From: Corynebacterium suranareeae
Lineage (GTDB): Bacteria > Actinomycetota > Actinomycetes > Mycobacteriales > Mycobacteriaceae
Length of the DNA stretch: 64,000 nt
Reading direction: 5' to 3'
Assembly (NCBI RefSeq): GCF_002355155.1
Contig: NZ_AP017369.1
Location: 2,914,001 to 2,978,000, forward strand
Shown here: positions 24,850-35,184 of the stretch, piece by piece
Numbering within the stretch: position 1 is the stretch's first letter
How the letters are laid out: each line of letters starts with the position of its first letter
Position numbers and translations under genes: made by a program
Notes under the pieces: generated by a model
Databases searched by the model: none
Told to the model about the DNA's origin: nothing
What the model saw: only the letters and a program-made list of their open reading frames with translations

Positions 24850-27138
24850 TTATGCTACTACTGCGTTAGCTCCCACTGCGTGGCCAAAGGCCTCAGGCAA
24901 GGTGTTGGTCCAAGCTTCGCGAAGTTCTGCAACAGACACCTCGAATTCAACATCTGCACCCTTGACAGCGATGGTGGCTGAATCGTTGGTGCGTCCCAGC
25001 TTGAATACTGGAATACCCAACTCAGCTGCACGCTTTTCCAGCTCTTCGCCGCGGTTGGTGGCAACCACAATGCGAGAAGCTGACTCTGCAAACAGTGAGG
25101 TGAACAGGGATGGGTGGATCTGGCTAAGGTCCACATCCATGCCCTTATCAGCGTGGATGGCAAGCTCAGCCAAGGTCTGGCCCAGGCCACCTTCAGACAG
25201 ATCGTGAGATGCTGCGAATAGGTCAGAACCTACAAAGAGTTCAGCCAAACGCTGCTCATTGGCAAGATCGACAACTGGTGGCAGGCCGTTTAGGCCAGCT
25301 CCAGAAACCTGCTGCCAAATGGATCCGCCGAATTCATCGAAGGTTTCACCCAGCAAGTACAGATCATTATCTTCAGCTGGTAAAACATTGCCGATGCTTT
25401 GTTCAACGTTGTCTAGGACACCAAGCACACCAACGACTGGGGTTGGCAGGATTGGTTCTTCACCGGTCTGGTTGTAGAAGGACACGTTGCCACCAGAAAC
25501 TGGAATACCCAGCTGCTTGGAGCCGTCGGCAAGCCCATGGACTGCTTCCTTAAACTGCCACATCACGCCTGGGTTTTCTGGGGAACCAAAGTTCAGGCAG
25601 TTGGTGACAGCCACTGGGCGAGCACCGGTGGACACCACGTTGCGGTAAGCCTCAGCAAGGGCAAGCTGTGCACCAGTGTTTGGCTCAAGCTTGGTGTATC
25701 GGCCGGAGGCATCGGCGGAAATAGCAACGCCACGGTTGGTTTCTTCGTCGATACGCAAAACGCCGGCGTTGGCATTCTTAGCCTGCACCGTATTGCCGCG
25801 CACATAGCGGTCGTATTGCTCGGTGATGAATGCGCGAGATGCCAGCGCTGGTGAAGCGACAAGCTTCAGCCACGCATCCTTGATTTCTTCAGGATCGACT
25901 GGGCGGGCGATTTCGCCTTCTAGCTGCAGCTCATCCTGGTTGTCTGGGCGTGCAACTGGGCGGTTGTACACAGGTCCTTCATCAATGGTTGATGGAGGTG
26001 CATCGATAACAATTTCGCCGTTGTGGACCACCACGTAGCGGTCTTTTTCATCGGTGACTTCGCCGATTTCAGCGCAGGTAACATCCCACTTTGCACAGAT
26101 CTCAAGGAAGCGCTCGACGTTTTCTGGGGTGACAACTGCGCACATGCGCTCCTGGGACTCGGAAGCCAGGATTTCAGCTGCGGACATGTTTTCTGCGCGC
26201 AGTGGAACGTTGTCGAGGTTAACACGCATGCCGCCGTCACCAGCTGCTGCCAACTCAGAGGTAGCACACGCTAGTCCGCCACCACCGAGGTCCTGAATAC
26301 CGACCACAACACCTGCTTTGTACAGCTCCAGGCAGCACTCGATGAGAACCTTTTCTGCGAAAGGATCGCCAACCTGAACAGCTGGAAGCTTGCGCTCTTC
26401 GCCTTCTTCGAAGGAAGCAGAACCAAGAACAGACACGCCACCGATGCCATCAAGGCCGGTGCGGGAACCAAACAGGATCACCTTGTTGCCGGTACCAGAA
26501 GCAAACGCAAGCTTGAGGTCTTCGACCTTGAGGGTACCCACGCACAGTGCGTTGACCAGTGGGTTACCAGCATAGGAATCATCAAATACGGTCTCGCCGC
26601 CGATGTTTGGCAGACCAAGGCAGTTGCCGTAGTGGGAAATGCCATCAACCACACCTGGTAGTACGCGCTGGGTGTCTGGGTTATCCAGCGCACCGAAACG
26701 TAGCTGATCCATCACAGCGATTGGGCGTGCACCCATGGCCATGATGTCGCGGACGATGCCACCGATTCCGGTTGCAGCGCCCTGGTGTGGCTCCACGAAG
26801 GATGGGTGGTTGTGGGATTCCACGCGGAAGGTCACCGCATTGCCGTCTCCGATGTCCACAACGCCTGCGTTCTCGCCGATGCCGGCAAGAATCTTAGAGG
26901 CCATTTCCTCAGTGGTGGTTTCACCGAAGTAACGCAGGTGCACCTTGGAGGATTTGTAGGAGCAGTGCTCCGACCACATCACGGAGTACACGGTTAGTTC
27001 AGCATCGGTTGGGCGGCGACCAAGGATTTCCTTGATGCGTGCGTATTCGTCGTCTTTCAGGCCAAGAGCCTCATAAGGCTGATCCAGCTCTGGGGTCTTG
27101 ATCGCGTCATCGACGGTGTCATTGACAAAAGTGCTCAT
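24850..27138 (-). CDS. purL: Phosphoribosylformylglycinamidine synthase subunit PurL
   Basis: 762 residues, the small PurL type that works with PurQ and PurS. It converts FGAR, ATP and glutamine-derived ammonia to FGAM. Motifs: [18 protein letters not shown] near residue 55-70, [38 protein letters not shown], and [19 protein letters not shown]; a second AIRS-like half includes [13 protein letters not shown] and [15 protein letters not shown]. It lies 17 bases downstream of purQ; purS-purQ-purL form one operon ending at the terminator 24802-24832. Confidence 0.97.
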   Translation of the reverse strand: MSTFVNDTVDDAIKTPELDQPYEALGLKDDEYARIKEILGRRPTDAELTVYSVMWSEHCSYKSSKVHLRYFGETTTEEMASKILAGIGENAGVVDIGDGNAVTFRVESHNHPSFVEPHQGAATGIGGIVRDIMAMGARPIAVMDQLRFGALDNPDTQRVLPGVVDGISHYGNCLGLPNIGGETVFDDSYAGNPLVNALCVGTLKVEDLKLAFASGTGNKVILFGSRTGLDGIGGVSVLGSASFEEGEERKLPAVQVGDPFAEKVLIECCLELYKAGVVVGIQDLGGGGLACATSELAAAGDGGMRVNLDNVPLRAENMSAAEILASESQERMCAVVTPENVERFLEICAKWDVTCAEIGEVTDEKDRYVVVHNGEIVIDAPPSTIDEGPVYNRPVARPDNQDELQLEGEIARPVDPEEIKDAWLKLVASPALASRAFITEQYDRYVRGNTVQAKNANAGVLRIDEETNRGVAISADASGRYTKLEPNTGAQLALAEAYRNVVSTGARPVAVTNCLNFGSPENPGVMWQFKEAVHGLADGSKQLGIPVSGGNVSFYNQTGEEPILPTPVVGVLGVLDNVEQSIGNVLPAEDNDLYLLGETFDEFGGSIWQQVSGAGLNGLPPVVDLANEQRLAELFVGSDLFAASHDLSEGGLGQTLAELAIHADKGMDVDLSQIHPSLFTSLFAESASRIVVATNRGEELEKRAAELGIPVFKLGRTNDSATIAVKGADVEFEVSVAELREAWTNTLPEAFGHAVGANAVVA

Positions 27139-27155
27139 ATTTTCTCTGACTCCTC

Positions 27156-27827
27156 TTAAGCCGCGATGGTGCCAACGGCGGACAGGAACAGCTCCAGGCC
27201 ATCAAGAGATGGGCCGGTTAGCTTTTCGACGGCATGTTCCGGGTGCGGCATCAAACCGACGACGCGACCAGTTTCATTGCTGATACCGGCGATGTCGTTG
27301 ACGGAACCGTTGAAGTTATCGGTGTAGCGGAACACCACACGGCCTTCGCCCTCAAGCTGCGCGATGGTTTCAGCATCTGCTTGGAAGCGACCTTCACCGT
27401 GTTTTGCTGGAATGAGGATCTTTTGTCCCTTTTCCAAAGTATTGGTCCATGCGGTGGTGTTGTTTTCCACAGCCAAATGGGTATCCACGCAGTGGAAGTG
27501 CAGACCCTTGTTGCGGGTCAGTGCACCTGGCAAAAGGCGTGCCTCGGTAAGAATCTGGAAGCCATTGCAAATACCAAGTACTGGCATGCCTTTTCCGGCT
27601 TGCTCAATAACGGATTGCATGACAGGCGCTAGTGCAGAGATCGCACCGGTGCGCAGATAATCACCGTAGGAAAAACCTCCTGGGACGACAACAGCGTCGA
27701 CGCCTTTGAGGTCTTCGTCGGCGTGCCACAGGCTGATTACTTCTGCACCCGCGATGCGTGCAGCACGAGCTGCATCCACATCATCGAGTGTGCCTGGGAA
27801 GGTAATTACACCGATTTTGGCGCTCAC
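27156..27827 (-). CDS. purQ: Phosphoribosylformylglycinamidine synthase glutaminase subunit PurQ
   Basis: 223 residues, class I glutamine amidotransferase. The nucleophile is Cys87 in [10 protein letters not shown]; the His and Glu of the triad are in PHPEHAVE near residue 200. [16 protein letters not shown] is the oxyanion region. It passes ammonia to PurL. GTG start; the first bases overlap the purS stop in GTGA, which implies translational coupling. Confidence 0.97.
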   Translation of the reverse strand: MSAKIGVITFPGTLDDVDAARAARIAGAEVISLWHADEDLKGVDAVVVPGGFSYGDYLRTGAISALAPVMQSVIEQAGKGMPVLGICNGFQILTEARLLPGALTRNKGLHFHCVDTHLAVENNTTAWTNTLEKGQKILIPAKHGEGRFQADAETIAQLEGEGRVVFRYTDNFNGSVNDIAGISNETGRVVGLMPHPEHAVEKLTGPSLDGLELFLSAVGTIAA

Positions 27828-28069
27828 TTCGCGACCTCAACTCCCACCACATCGAAGTCCTCGATGACGGTGTTTGCGAGGAGGGTTTCAGCAATTTTCT
27901 TTAGGTCGGCTTCGGTGACGGAATCATCTACCTCAAGTTCAAAGCGCTTTCCCTGACGGACATCGGAAACGCCAGAAACTCCGATACGTCCGAGGGCGCG
28001 GTGTACCGCCTGCCCCTGGGGATCCAGAATCTCAGCCTTAGGCATGACATTGACAACTACACGGGCCAC
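27824..28069 (-). CDS. purS: Phosphoribosylformylglycinamidine synthase subunit PurS
   Basis: 81 residues. PurS holds PurQ and PurL together in the small-type FGAM synthetase. The sequence [21 protein letters not shown] and [18 protein letters not shown] core ([17 protein letters not shown]) is diagnostic. First gene of purSQL; stop overlaps the purQ start by 4 bases. Confidence 0.96.
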   Translation of the reverse strand: MARVVVNVMPKAEILDPQGQAVHRALGRIGVSGVSDVRQGKRFELEVDDSVTEADLKKIAETLLANTVIEDFDVVGVEVAK

Positions 28070-28154
28070 GGTATTTTCCCTTACTCAAGAAATGGGGACG
28101 ACAATGTTTCCTGCACAAGTGTAATGGTTGACACTGGTCAAACCTAGCCAGCCC

Positions 28155-28634
28155 TTAGCGGGGGAGATTTTCTTCAATTGCCGCCACCACATCAGCAGCT
28201 AAAGGATCCACTCTCGGACCAAAACGCGTAATCGTATTACCTACTGTATCTACGAGGAATTTCTCAAAATTCCACTCAATGTCATCCCCACCCGTGGCCT
28301 GTTTTAGCACCTTATAAAGGGGGTGAGCACCTGCCCCATTAACCTCAGTTTTACTTAACAACGGGAAGGTGACGTTGTACTGATTTTGTGCAAAAGCACA
28401 CACCTGCGCATCAGTTCCTGGCTCTTGTTCATTGAATTGATTACACGGCACACCGATCACGGAAAATCCTCGATCTTGATACTCCGCGTGAAGTTTCTGC
28501 AGACCCTCATACTGAGGCGTTAAACCACATTTGGAAGCCACATTGACAATCAGCAGTAGCTTTCCTTCCCAGTCCCGCATGGTGGTTTCTGTGCCGTCGG
28601 TCAACGTGACGTTGATGTCATGAATAGAAGTCAT
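28155..28634 (-). CDS. mpx: Mycothiol peroxidase (glutathione-peroxidase family)
   Basis: 159 residues from MTSIHDIN; an upstream in-frame start at 28691 is not supported. GPx-fold protein with Cys36 in NVASKCGLTPQYEGLQ (peroxidatic), Cys64 in GVPCNQFNEQEPG and Cys79 in DAQVCAF (resolving, by analogy with the C. glutamicum enzyme). WNFEKFLVD near residue 125 is the Trp/Asn tetrad part. In C. glutamicum this protein reduces peroxides using mycothiol/mycoredoxin and thioredoxin; mshD in the same window makes that thiol. 85 bases separate it from purS upstream. Confidence 0.9.
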   Translation of the reverse strand: MTSIHDINVTLTDGTETTMRDWEGKLLLIVNVASKCGLTPQYEGLQKLHAEYQDRGFSVIGVPCNQFNEQEPGTDAQVCAFAQNQYNVTFPLLSKTEVNGAGAHPLYKVLKQATGGDDIEWNFEKFLVDTVGNTITRFGPRVDPLAADVVAAIEENLPR

Positions 28635-28696
28635 GATCGCAACCCTAGTTGAGGGGTGATAAGGCGCGCTGCTTTTAATTTTCAAGCACACGTTGC

Positions 28697-28980
28697 AACA
28701 GGCGATTTAAGGCATTGGAATCCTGGAATGAGCCTTTGTATATCCCAGGCTTACTTAGACGCTCAGAAGCGATTCTGGCAGGCCTTGTTTTTGGGGCCAG
28801 TGGTGCAGATGTGAAACCTGGAAGAATCCTGATCAAGGACTCACCACAAACAGGCCTCGAGGGGTATAAATCGGTCAAAAACTTGCACCGAGGAGGCCGT
28901 ACAGTGAAAATCCCCACCACAAATCACTTAAAACGGCCGATTTGTGGTGGATTTTCGCACATTCTTTCGCCTAGCAGTTA
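28697..28980. repeat. Composite intergenic repeat R2, copy 2 (plus orientation)
   Basis: Plus-strand blocks GGCGATTTAAGGCATTGGA, CCTTTGTATATC, AGAAGCGATTCTGG, TTTTTGGGGCCAGTGGTGCA with GATGTGAAACCTGGAAG, and CTGATCAAGGACTC match R2 copy 1. The hairpin at 28904-28960 (AAAATCC...ACCACAAATC with GATTTGTGGTGGATTTT) corresponds to the 23762 hairpin, followed by CGCACATTCTTTC. The hairpin also lies just past the stop of the DUF2334 gene. Confidence 0.8.
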
Positions 28981-28982
28981 AA

Positions 28983-29678
28983 TCAACTATAGGGCAATTG
29001 CGCAGCAGCGTTGGAGTAGGTTTCCACCTGTGCACCCAAGTCCACAGCAGCCAATGCAGCTTCCCTAAAATCTGCTGCTACTTTAGGGTTCGTTAGGTTT
29101 CGAGCAGATGCAGATAACCGCACAGTATTTCCTTTTTCTGCCCCGCGTGTTACAGCCTTCATAACATTTTTGCGCCACCATTTAGCAGCACCAAACCCCT
29201 CACCCACCGATAGATTTCGGCAGCCTAGAAATTCACCGTTTTCAAGGTTGTGGAGCCCTTTGGTGGACGCAGCAGCTTTGAATGAAAACTCTGGAAGTAC
29301 CGCAAAAGTACCTTCGGACATACGCCAGCGAGGTGGTGCGAAAATGTCACTGTCCATGCCAATTTTTTGCATTTGCCTAATAGCTCCAGTCAGCCGCAAC
29401 CGTGCTTCGTGCTTTTCTAAGGTGGCAAATTCAGAACGGCGCCCCTGGACTGCTTGATCAAATCCGTTCAAGATCAGTTCGTGTCCACGTTCGCGTTGTT
29501 TTTCCAACCAGGTGAGTGTGTCTTTATCTTTTGCCAAACGCCACTCACCGTCGATTCTGGGTGCGACAAGTAGTGAGACCATGATGCCGTCGGCACGCAG
29601 GTTGGAAATCAGCCTGTTGGCCGCCGGTCTGGTCTGATCGAAAATACTAGAAACTGAAACAAGAAGACGGCCGGACAT
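28983..29678 (-). CDS. DUF2334 / polysaccharide-deacetylase-like protein
   Basis: 231 residues. It starts SGRLLVSVSSIFDQT and continues RLISNLRADGIMVSLLVAP, RERGHELILNGFDQAV, FAPPRWRMSEGT, matching DUF2334 proteins related to the NodB deacetylase barrel. The usual metal motif is altered: the position of the first Asp-Asp reads SSIFD, and HELILNGFD keeps one His. Activity is therefore uncertain. No signal peptide is seen. The gene stands between R2 copy 2 and dctA. Confidence 0.7.
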   Translation of the reverse strand: MSGRLLVSVSSIFDQTRPAANRLISNLRADGIMVSLLVAPRIDGEWRLAKDKDTLTWLEKQRERGHELILNGFDQAVQGRRSEFATLEKHEARLRLTGAIRQMQKIGMDSDIFAPPRWRMSEGTFAVLPEFSFKAAASTKGLHNLENGEFLGCRNLSVGEGFGAAKWWRKNVMKAVTRGAEKGNTVRLSASARNLTNPKVAADFREAALAAVDLGAQVETYSNAAAQLPYS

Positions 29679-29733
29679 GCTTGGTATTGTCGCATGTCCG
29701 GCCGTTGTCGTCCTGTTGAAAAACTAGTTGGAC

Positions 29734-31077
29734 TTAGTGGTCGTCGTCTTCCATTTCTACATATGGGTCTTTGCCATCTAGAACATCATGGACTTGTTTC
29801 ATATCCACGGTGCCAGTCCACTTACCCACCAGCAGTGTTGCCACGGAGTTACCAGCGAAGTTGGTTAGTGCACGTGCTTCTGACATGAACTTATCGATAC
29901 CAACGATGACATCCACTCCGTGCAGCAATTCTGGGCGGTGAGAGGATAGACCTGCAGCCAGGGTTGCGATACCCGCACCGGAGACACCCGCAGCACCCTT
30001 AGAAGCGATGATCATGAAGACCAGCAGACCGATCTGCTCACCAAGGCTCATGGGCATATTCATTGCATCGGCAATAAAGATCGACGCCATGGTCAGGTAG
30101 ATTGCTGTGCCATCCAGGTTGAAGGAGTAGCCGGTTGGGACCACGATGCCAACGGTTGGCTTTGCCACACCGATGTGCTCCATCTTGCGCATCAAGTTTG
30201 GCAGTGCGGACTCGGAGGAAGAAGTTGCAAAAATCAGCAGGAATTCCTTGGCCAAGTAACGCAGCAGCTTGAAAATGTTCACACCGGTGAAGACCTTGAG
30301 CACTGCACCCAAGACACCGAAGATGAAGATCACGCAAGTGACGTAGAAGGCAAGGATCAAGATACCCAGTTGGATAACTGCATCGAAACCGGTTTCACCA
30401 ACAACACCAGCCATAGCGCCAAAAGCACCGACTGGAGCAAGCCACAAGATCCAGTTCAGGATCTTAAAAATTAGCTTCTGCAGGTGGGATACAAAATCCA
30501 GGATTGGCTGTCCTTTAGGACCCATGGACTGTGCAGCAAAACCCACAAGGATTGCAATGAACAGCACCTGAAGCACTGAACCTGCGGTGAATGCAGAGAA
30601 GAACGTATCAGGAATGATGGAGTGGATGAAGCCTAAAAGTCCTTCTGGGCTGCCCTCGGTGGCTGCGAAGGCAGATTCCTCATCAACCGGGATATTTAGT
30701 CCACTACCTGGCTGGACGAAGTTACCAACAAGCAGGCCGATTGCCAGTGCAAACGTGGACATGGTGATGAAGTATGCAAGGGCGATACCACCGGCACGTC
30801 CCACGGTTGCAGCTGCTTTAACTGAACCGATACCGATAACGATGGTGCAGAAAATCACCGGAGCGATGATCATCTTGATCAAGGACACGAACATGGTGCC
30901 CAAAATCTTGAGCTCTTTACCTAGCTCTGGGGAAATAAGACCTACGGCAATGCCGCCGATCAATGCGATGATGACGGCGATGTAGAGCCAGTGGGTGCGA
31001 TCTTTTTTAGGTGGCTTTTGAACTTTAATGTGTTCGTTTTTAACTTCAACACTTGATGATTCGTTATGTGAATCCAT
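29734..31077 (-). CDS. dctA: C4-dicarboxylate:cation symporter DctA
   Basis: 447 residues of the DAACS family (GltPh/DctA fold), eight helices and two hairpins. Motifs: SSSSESALPNLMRKME-like serine-rich hairpin 1 (FATSSSESALPNLM), NLDGTAIYLTMASIFIADAMN with the ion/substrate-binding NxDGT, and SKGAAGVSGAGIATLAAGL hairpin 2. GIDKFMSEARALTNFAGN carries the conserved Asp/Arg/Asn of helix 8. DctA in C. glutamicum takes up succinate, fumarate and malate. Start MDSHNESS at 31077 has AGAGAGGA upstream; the upstream ATG at 31113 lacks this. Confidence 0.93.
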   Translation of the reverse strand: MDSHNESSSVEVKNEHIKVQKPPKKDRTHWLYIAVIIALIGGIAVGLISPELGKELKILGTMFVSLIKMIIAPVIFCTIVIGIGSVKAAATVGRAGGIALAYFITMSTFALAIGLLVGNFVQPGSGLNIPVDEESAFAATEGSPEGLLGFIHSIIPDTFFSAFTAGSVLQVLFIAILVGFAAQSMGPKGQPILDFVSHLQKLIFKILNWILWLAPVGAFGAMAGVVGETGFDAVIQLGILILAFYVTCVIFIFGVLGAVLKVFTGVNIFKLLRYLAKEFLLIFATSSSESALPNLMRKMEHIGVAKPTVGIVVPTGYSFNLDGTAIYLTMASIFIADAMNMPMSLGEQIGLLVFMIIASKGAAGVSGAGIATLAAGLSSHRPELLHGVDVIVGIDKFMSEARALTNFAGNSVATLLVGKWTGTVDMKQVHDVLDGKDPYVEMEDDDH

Positions 31078-31343
31078 GAAGTCGTCCTCTCTGACCTTTT
31101 GGGGAAACGCCAAAAGCGGTCAGATTTCTTTGACCGTTAATCAGCGTGGAGTGGGTTTGCCAACAAACATTTAATAGCTACCTGCTGACAATTCTGGAAA
31201 ATTATGCAAAGGTTTGCCCAATCATGCAAAAAGCAGATTTTATGACCCCCTCACACGGCATACGTAATACCTTTTTTCGTCGCACGTCAGAACGTGAAAT
31301 ATGCCCCAAAAACCCCGATTTGAAACCCCTTGCCCAAAATGAA
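31078..31343. other. dctA upstream region
   Basis: About 265 bases that must hold the dctA promoter. It is AT-rich; I see no operator I can name. Confidence 0.4.
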
Positions 31344-31378
31344 AAAATCACCCCCGTTTTCACAGTCGGAGGTGATTT
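31341..31378 (-). terminator. Terminator of ptrB
   Basis: Stem AAATCACC (31345-31352) / GGTGATTT (31371-31378), with further CCC/GGA pairing, followed on the minus strand by TTTTTTC. Confidence 0.8.
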
Positions 31379-31401
31379 AAGGTTCGATAGACGAACAAGC
31401 T

Positions 31402-33522
31402 TTATTCAATAATTCCGGTCGCCTGATTAATCAACCAACCGTATTCAAACGCCGTCTCACGCCATTTTTCATAACGGCCAGAAACTCCACCGTGCCCGGC
31501 AACCATTTCCGTTTTCAACAAGAAGTCTCCACCAGTTGCCGTAGCTCGCAGCTGTGCCACCCATTTAGCAGGCTCTACGTACAGCACGCGGGTGTCATTA
31601 AGTGATGTCACCGCCAAAATATTTGGATACTTCTTGGCTTCGATATTTTCATATGGCGCATAGGATGCCATGTATTCATAGACTTGCTTGTCGTCAAGCG
31701 GATTGCCCCATTCATCCCATTCGATCACCGTTAGTGGGAGTTCTGGCATCAACATGGAAGTCAACGGATCCACAAAAGGAACGTTTGCTTCAATTGCCTT
31801 GAAACGATCGCCAGCCATATTGGCTATTGCGCCCATGAGCATGCCACCGGCAGAACCACCTTCAGCTACCAACATCTCTGGGGCAGAAATCTTCTGTTCA
31901 ATCAGGGCATCTGCCACATCAATGAAGTCGGTGAAAGTGTTCTTCTTCGTGGTGGTTTTACCGTTGTCATACCAGCCACGACCCATCTCACCACCACCGC
32001 GAACGTGGGCGATGGCAAAGATCATGCCGCGATCCATCAACGATAAACGCGCAATGGAAAAACCTGGATCGATAGACGATTCATAAGATCCATAGCCATA
32101 CAACAACGCAGGGTTTGGCGCGGTGACATCAAGGTCTGCGCGGTGCACCAAAGATACAGGGATCTGCGCGCCATCCTTGGCGGTCACCCACAACCGGGAT
32201 GCCACATAATCTTGCGGATTATATCCACCAAGCACCTCCTGCTGCTTCAGCAACGTACGCTCGCCTGATTCAATCCAATAGTTATACAGCTGGGCTGGGG
32301 TAGTAAACGATCCATACGATAAACGGATCACCGGGGCATCCCACTCAGGATTGCCGCCAGAAGCAACGGTGTAAATTTCCTCATCAAATTCAAGCTGCTG
32401 GAATTCGCCGAAGGTGCCGTCGACAAGCTTCATGACCGCAACCTGCCCAATGGCGCCGGACCTGTAGCCCAGGATGATGAAATCGCGATACGTATCGACG
32501 CCCTCAATGCGCACATCATCCTTGTGCGCGACCAGCGGCGTCAGCGCGCTCAAAGAATTTAGCTTATCGACGCCACCCCACCCCACCGAAAAGTTCGGCC
32601 CCTCGGCGTTATGCGTGACCAACCAAATATCGGAGCCATCAACAACCGCATGGTCAACGTCATATTCCACACCCTCAACACGCGGAATCAACACCTGCGG
32701 GGTGCCTTCTGGATCATCAAAGGCCAACACCCGAACCTCAGAGGTGATCTTGGATGCGCAACCAAAAAGGATGAATTTTTCTGAACGCGTGGTTCCAACC
32801 CAGGTGGAATAGCGCTCATCGGGCTCGTGGTAGACCAAGACATCGTCCTCAACAGGCGTACCTACCTTGTGTCGCCACACCGTATCCGGACGCCAAGCAT
32901 CATCAACGCGCTGATAAAAGAGGTACTCCTCCCCCACCCACGTAGCGCCGTAAAAAATACCAGTCAATGTATCCGGCAACAGCTCGCCAGTTGTCAGATC
33001 CTTAATCCGCAGCGTGAAACGCTCATCACCTGTGACATCAGTGGAATACGCAAGATACCGGCCAGAGGTAGTCACAGAAGAAGCACCCATGGAGAAAAAC
33101 TCATGGCCTTCTGCCAACTCATTGGCATCCATGATGATGGTTTCCCCTTCAGCGGGCTCGCCTTCAGGAATCACAGGCGGAGTCCACGCATCGGAGCCTT
33201 CTGCTACCGGAATCCGGCAGGAATAACCGTAGCTTTTGCCTTCTTCAGTTCGCGAGTAATACCAATACTTGCCAGCACGAACCGGAATAGACATATCGGT
33301 TTCTTTAACGCGAGACTTGATCTCTTCATAGATATTGTCGCGCAACGTAGCAAGATGCTCAGTCTCCTGCTTAGTAAACGCATTTTCTGCCTCAAGGTAA
33401 TCCAAAGTTTCTTGAGATTCTTTATCCCGAAGCCATTCATAGTTATCTACGAAATCAATACCGTGGTGGGTTCGGGTAATCGGATGGATTGGTGCTTGTG
33501 GCGGGGTAAGGCGTTTAGACAT
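31402..33522 (-). CDS. ptrB: Oligopeptidase B (S9 family)
   Basis: 706 residues. A seven-blade beta-propeller (about 70-410) is followed by an alpha/beta-hydrolase domain. The nucleophile is Ser557 in GGSAGGMLMG; the acid lies in SLNDTRVLYVEP, and the His in VAGHGGVSGRYE near residue 680. Oligopeptidase B cleaves short peptides after Arg or Lys in the cytoplasm; no signal peptide is present. Basic-residue specificity is inferred from family; a prolyl oligopeptidase is the alternative. Single gene with its own terminator. Confidence 0.92.
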   Translation of the reverse strand: MSKRLTPPQAPIHPITRTHHGIDFVDNYEWLRDKESQETLDYLEAENAFTKQETEHLATLRDNIYEEIKSRVKETDMSIPVRAGKYWYYSRTEEGKSYGYSCRIPVAEGSDAWTPPVIPEGEPAEGETIIMDANELAEGHEFFSMGASSVTTSGRYLAYSTDVTGDERFTLRIKDLTTGELLPDTLTGIFYGATWVGEEYLFYQRVDDAWRPDTVWRHKVGTPVEDDVLVYHEPDERYSTWVGTTRSEKFILFGCASKITSEVRVLAFDDPEGTPQVLIPRVEGVEYDVDHAVVDGSDIWLVTHNAEGPNFSVGWGGVDKLNSLSALTPLVAHKDDVRIEGVDTYRDFIILGYRSGAIGQVAVMKLVDGTFGEFQQLEFDEEIYTVASGGNPEWDAPVIRLSYGSFTTPAQLYNYWIESGERTLLKQQEVLGGYNPQDYVASRLWVTAKDGAQIPVSLVHRADLDVTAPNPALLYGYGSYESSIDPGFSIARLSLMDRGMIFAIAHVRGGGEMGRGWYDNGKTTTKKNTFTDFIDVADALIEQKISAPEMLVAEGGSAGGMLMGAIANMAGDRFKAIEANVPFVDPLTSMLMPELPLTVIEWDEWGNPLDDKQVYEYMASYAPYENIEAKKYPNILAVTSLNDTRVLYVEPAKWVAQLRATATGGDFLLKTEMVAGHGGVSGRYEKWRETAFEYGWLINQATGIIE

Positions 33523-33611
33523 AAGCCCCGATCTTAGTCACGCCAACTATCCGCATGCTGCTGTGTTCGCCATTGGCGACATTTCGCAGTAACTCCCTTT
33601 TGGAGACGCAA

Positions 33612-33872
33612 GCATTTATCGCCTGTTTAAAGCCTTCAAATTTCTTGCATGAACATTTGTATGGATAGGGCTTAGAAAACCGCTTAGAAACGCTTCTGGG
33701 GAGGTATGACTTTTACACGTTGGGTTCAACATTCGGACCCGACCAAACCAGGAGACCCAGAATCTTAGAAAACCCGAATGTTGGGTCTCCCAGTTTGGTA
33801 CCTAGCGCGACACACCAAACCAGGAGACCCACAAACGTCAAAAACGCGATTTCTGGGTCTCCTGGTTTGGTC
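33612..33872. repeat. Composite palindromic repeat R1, copy 2
   Basis: The lead module 33612-33713 (TTTATCGCCTGTTTAAAGCC, ACATTTGTATGGA, GCTTCTGGGGAGGTATGAC) is followed by nested arms: A 33741-33762, B 33779-33799, B' 33814-33834, A' 33851-33872. A/A' and B/B' arms are nearly perfect. A and A' match those of copy 1 (7414-7435, 7524-7545) base for base. It lies between divergently oriented ends of ptrB (start) and purC (stop). Confidence 0.85.
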
Positions 33873-33903
33873 TAGCCCTACTTCAGTGCCAAACGGGGCA
33901 GTG

Positions 33904-34797
33904 TTAGACGCAGGATCCAATCCACTGGCAAAACTTCTTCTCAGAGATCAATTCATAGGCTTCGATATAGCGCTCACGGGTTGCTTCAACCACAGAGCCA
34001 GGTAGCGCTGGTGGTTCCATGCCGGAATCTTTATCCCAACCAGATTTAGGGCCGGTCAACCAATTGCGTACAAACTGCTTATCAAAACTTGGTTGCACAG
34101 AACCTGCCTCATAGCCTTCTACAGGCCAGTAGCGGGAAGAATCTGGGGTTAAGACTTCATCGCCAAGAACTAACGTGCCGTCTTCATCAATGCCGAACTC
34201 AAATTTGGTGTCAGCAAGGATCACACCGCGCTCGCGAGCGATTTCTGCAGCAGCAGTGTAGATGGCGATGGAGGCATCGCGAAGCTGGTTAGCCCGGGTT
34301 TCGCCCAGGCGTTCCTCCACAACATCGAAAGATACGTTGATGTCATGATCTCCAATATCAGCCTTGGTGGCCGGAGTGAAGATAGGTTCAGGCAGCTTAG
34401 ATGCTTCAACTAAACCTTCTGGAAGTTCCACGCCACACACAGAACTTGTCTGCTTGTATTCCGCAAGACCAGAACCAGTGAGGTAGCCGCGTACAACGCA
34501 TTCAAATGGGAGCATGTTGAGCTTCTTACACACCATTGCTCGTCCCAGCACTTCTTCTGGGATGCGGGGGTCATCTGCGGGGCCCGCGAGGTGGTTGGGG
34601 AAATCAATGGTGTCGAAGAAGAACTGGCTCATCGCAGTGAGCACTCGACCCTTGTCTGGAATTTCCGTGTCGAGGATGAAATCGTATGCCGAGATACGAT
34701 CAGAAGCCACCATGAGGATGTGTTTGTCATCGATCTCATAGATCTCACGGACCTTGCCTGCCGACAGGTGCTTGTACTGGGAGAGTTCAGGACGCAT
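33904..34797 (-). CDS. purC: Phosphoribosylaminoimidazole-succinocarboxamide synthase
   Basis: 297 residues from [11 protein letters not shown]; an upstream in-frame start at 34854 is not supported. PurC joins CAIR and aspartate with ATP to give SAICAR. Motifs: [26 protein letters not shown] at the N-terminus, [50 protein letters not shown], and DKQFVRNWL. The length fits the large actinobacterial/eukaryotic-like type. Monocistronic by position, between the terminator at 34958-34993 and R1 copy 2. Confidence 0.97.
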   Translation of the reverse strand: MRPELSQYKHLSAGKVREIYEIDDKHILMVASDRISAYDFILDTEIPDKGRVLTAMSQFFFDTIDFPNHLAGPADDPRIPEEVLGRAMVCKKLNMLPFECVVRGYLTGSGLAEYKQTSSVCGVELPEGLVEASKLPEPIFTPATKADIGDHDINVSFDVVEERLGETRANQLRDASIAIYTAAAEIARERGVILADTKFEFGIDEDGTLVLGDEVLTPDSSRYWPVEGYEAGSVQPSFDKQFVRNWLTGPKSGWDKDSGMEPPALPGSVVEATRERYIEAYELISEKKFCQWIGSCV

Positions 34798-34957
34798 GAT
34801 AGGCAAGTCTAGACCCCTAAGGTGTGTTCGGAAAATTATGGGACATACGGGCAAGAATCCTTAGCTTTGTGGCATGAGGGCAAACGCGCGAAATGGTTCC
34901 GCGAAGAGATTAAGGAAAGCTTAAGGATTGACAGGTACTGCACAGGTGTAAAAACGC

Positions 34958-34993
34958 AAAAAAGACGGACACTCGCTCATGGAGAGTGTCCGT
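34958..34993 (-). terminator. Strong terminator after the 38-residue peptide gene
   Basis: A perfect 10-base stem ACGGACACTC (34965-34974) / GAGTGTCCGT (34984-34993), followed on the minus strand by TCTTTTTTGC. Confidence 0.92.
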
Positions 34994-35067
34994 GCTTTTC
35001 AGGCTCCTTGAAGCTAACTAAATGTTAGCCAGGGACCTAGGCTGCGATCTCAAAGGATCGCTAGCGA

Positions 35068-35184
35068 CTAGGAAGAAGCGTTCTGGATGGTGTCGAAGAC
35101 GCCCTGTGCACCGTTGAATACGGAGCCAACGAGGCCCTGGATGCCGTCGAAGATGGACTGGAAAATATCGAAGATCGCCTGCAT
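35068..35184 (-). CDS. Small amphipathic peptide, 38 residues
   Basis: Reads MQAIFDIFQSIFDG then IQGLVGSVFNGAQGVFDTIQNASS. Hydrophobic residues (I, F, L, V) recur every three to four positions, so it should form one strongly amphipathic helix; there is no signal peptide. AAAGTGAG lies 7 bases before the ATG, a strong terminator follows 75 bases after the stop, and a 370-base leader lies upstream. Length and character recall the short pore-forming PorA/PorH-type outer-membrane peptides of Corynebacterium, though I cannot match the sequence to them. A longer in-frame start at 35304 would add 40 residues of different composition and is rejected. Confidence 0.75.
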   Translation of the reverse strand: MQAIFDIFQSIFDGIQGLVGSVFNGAQGVFDTIQNASS

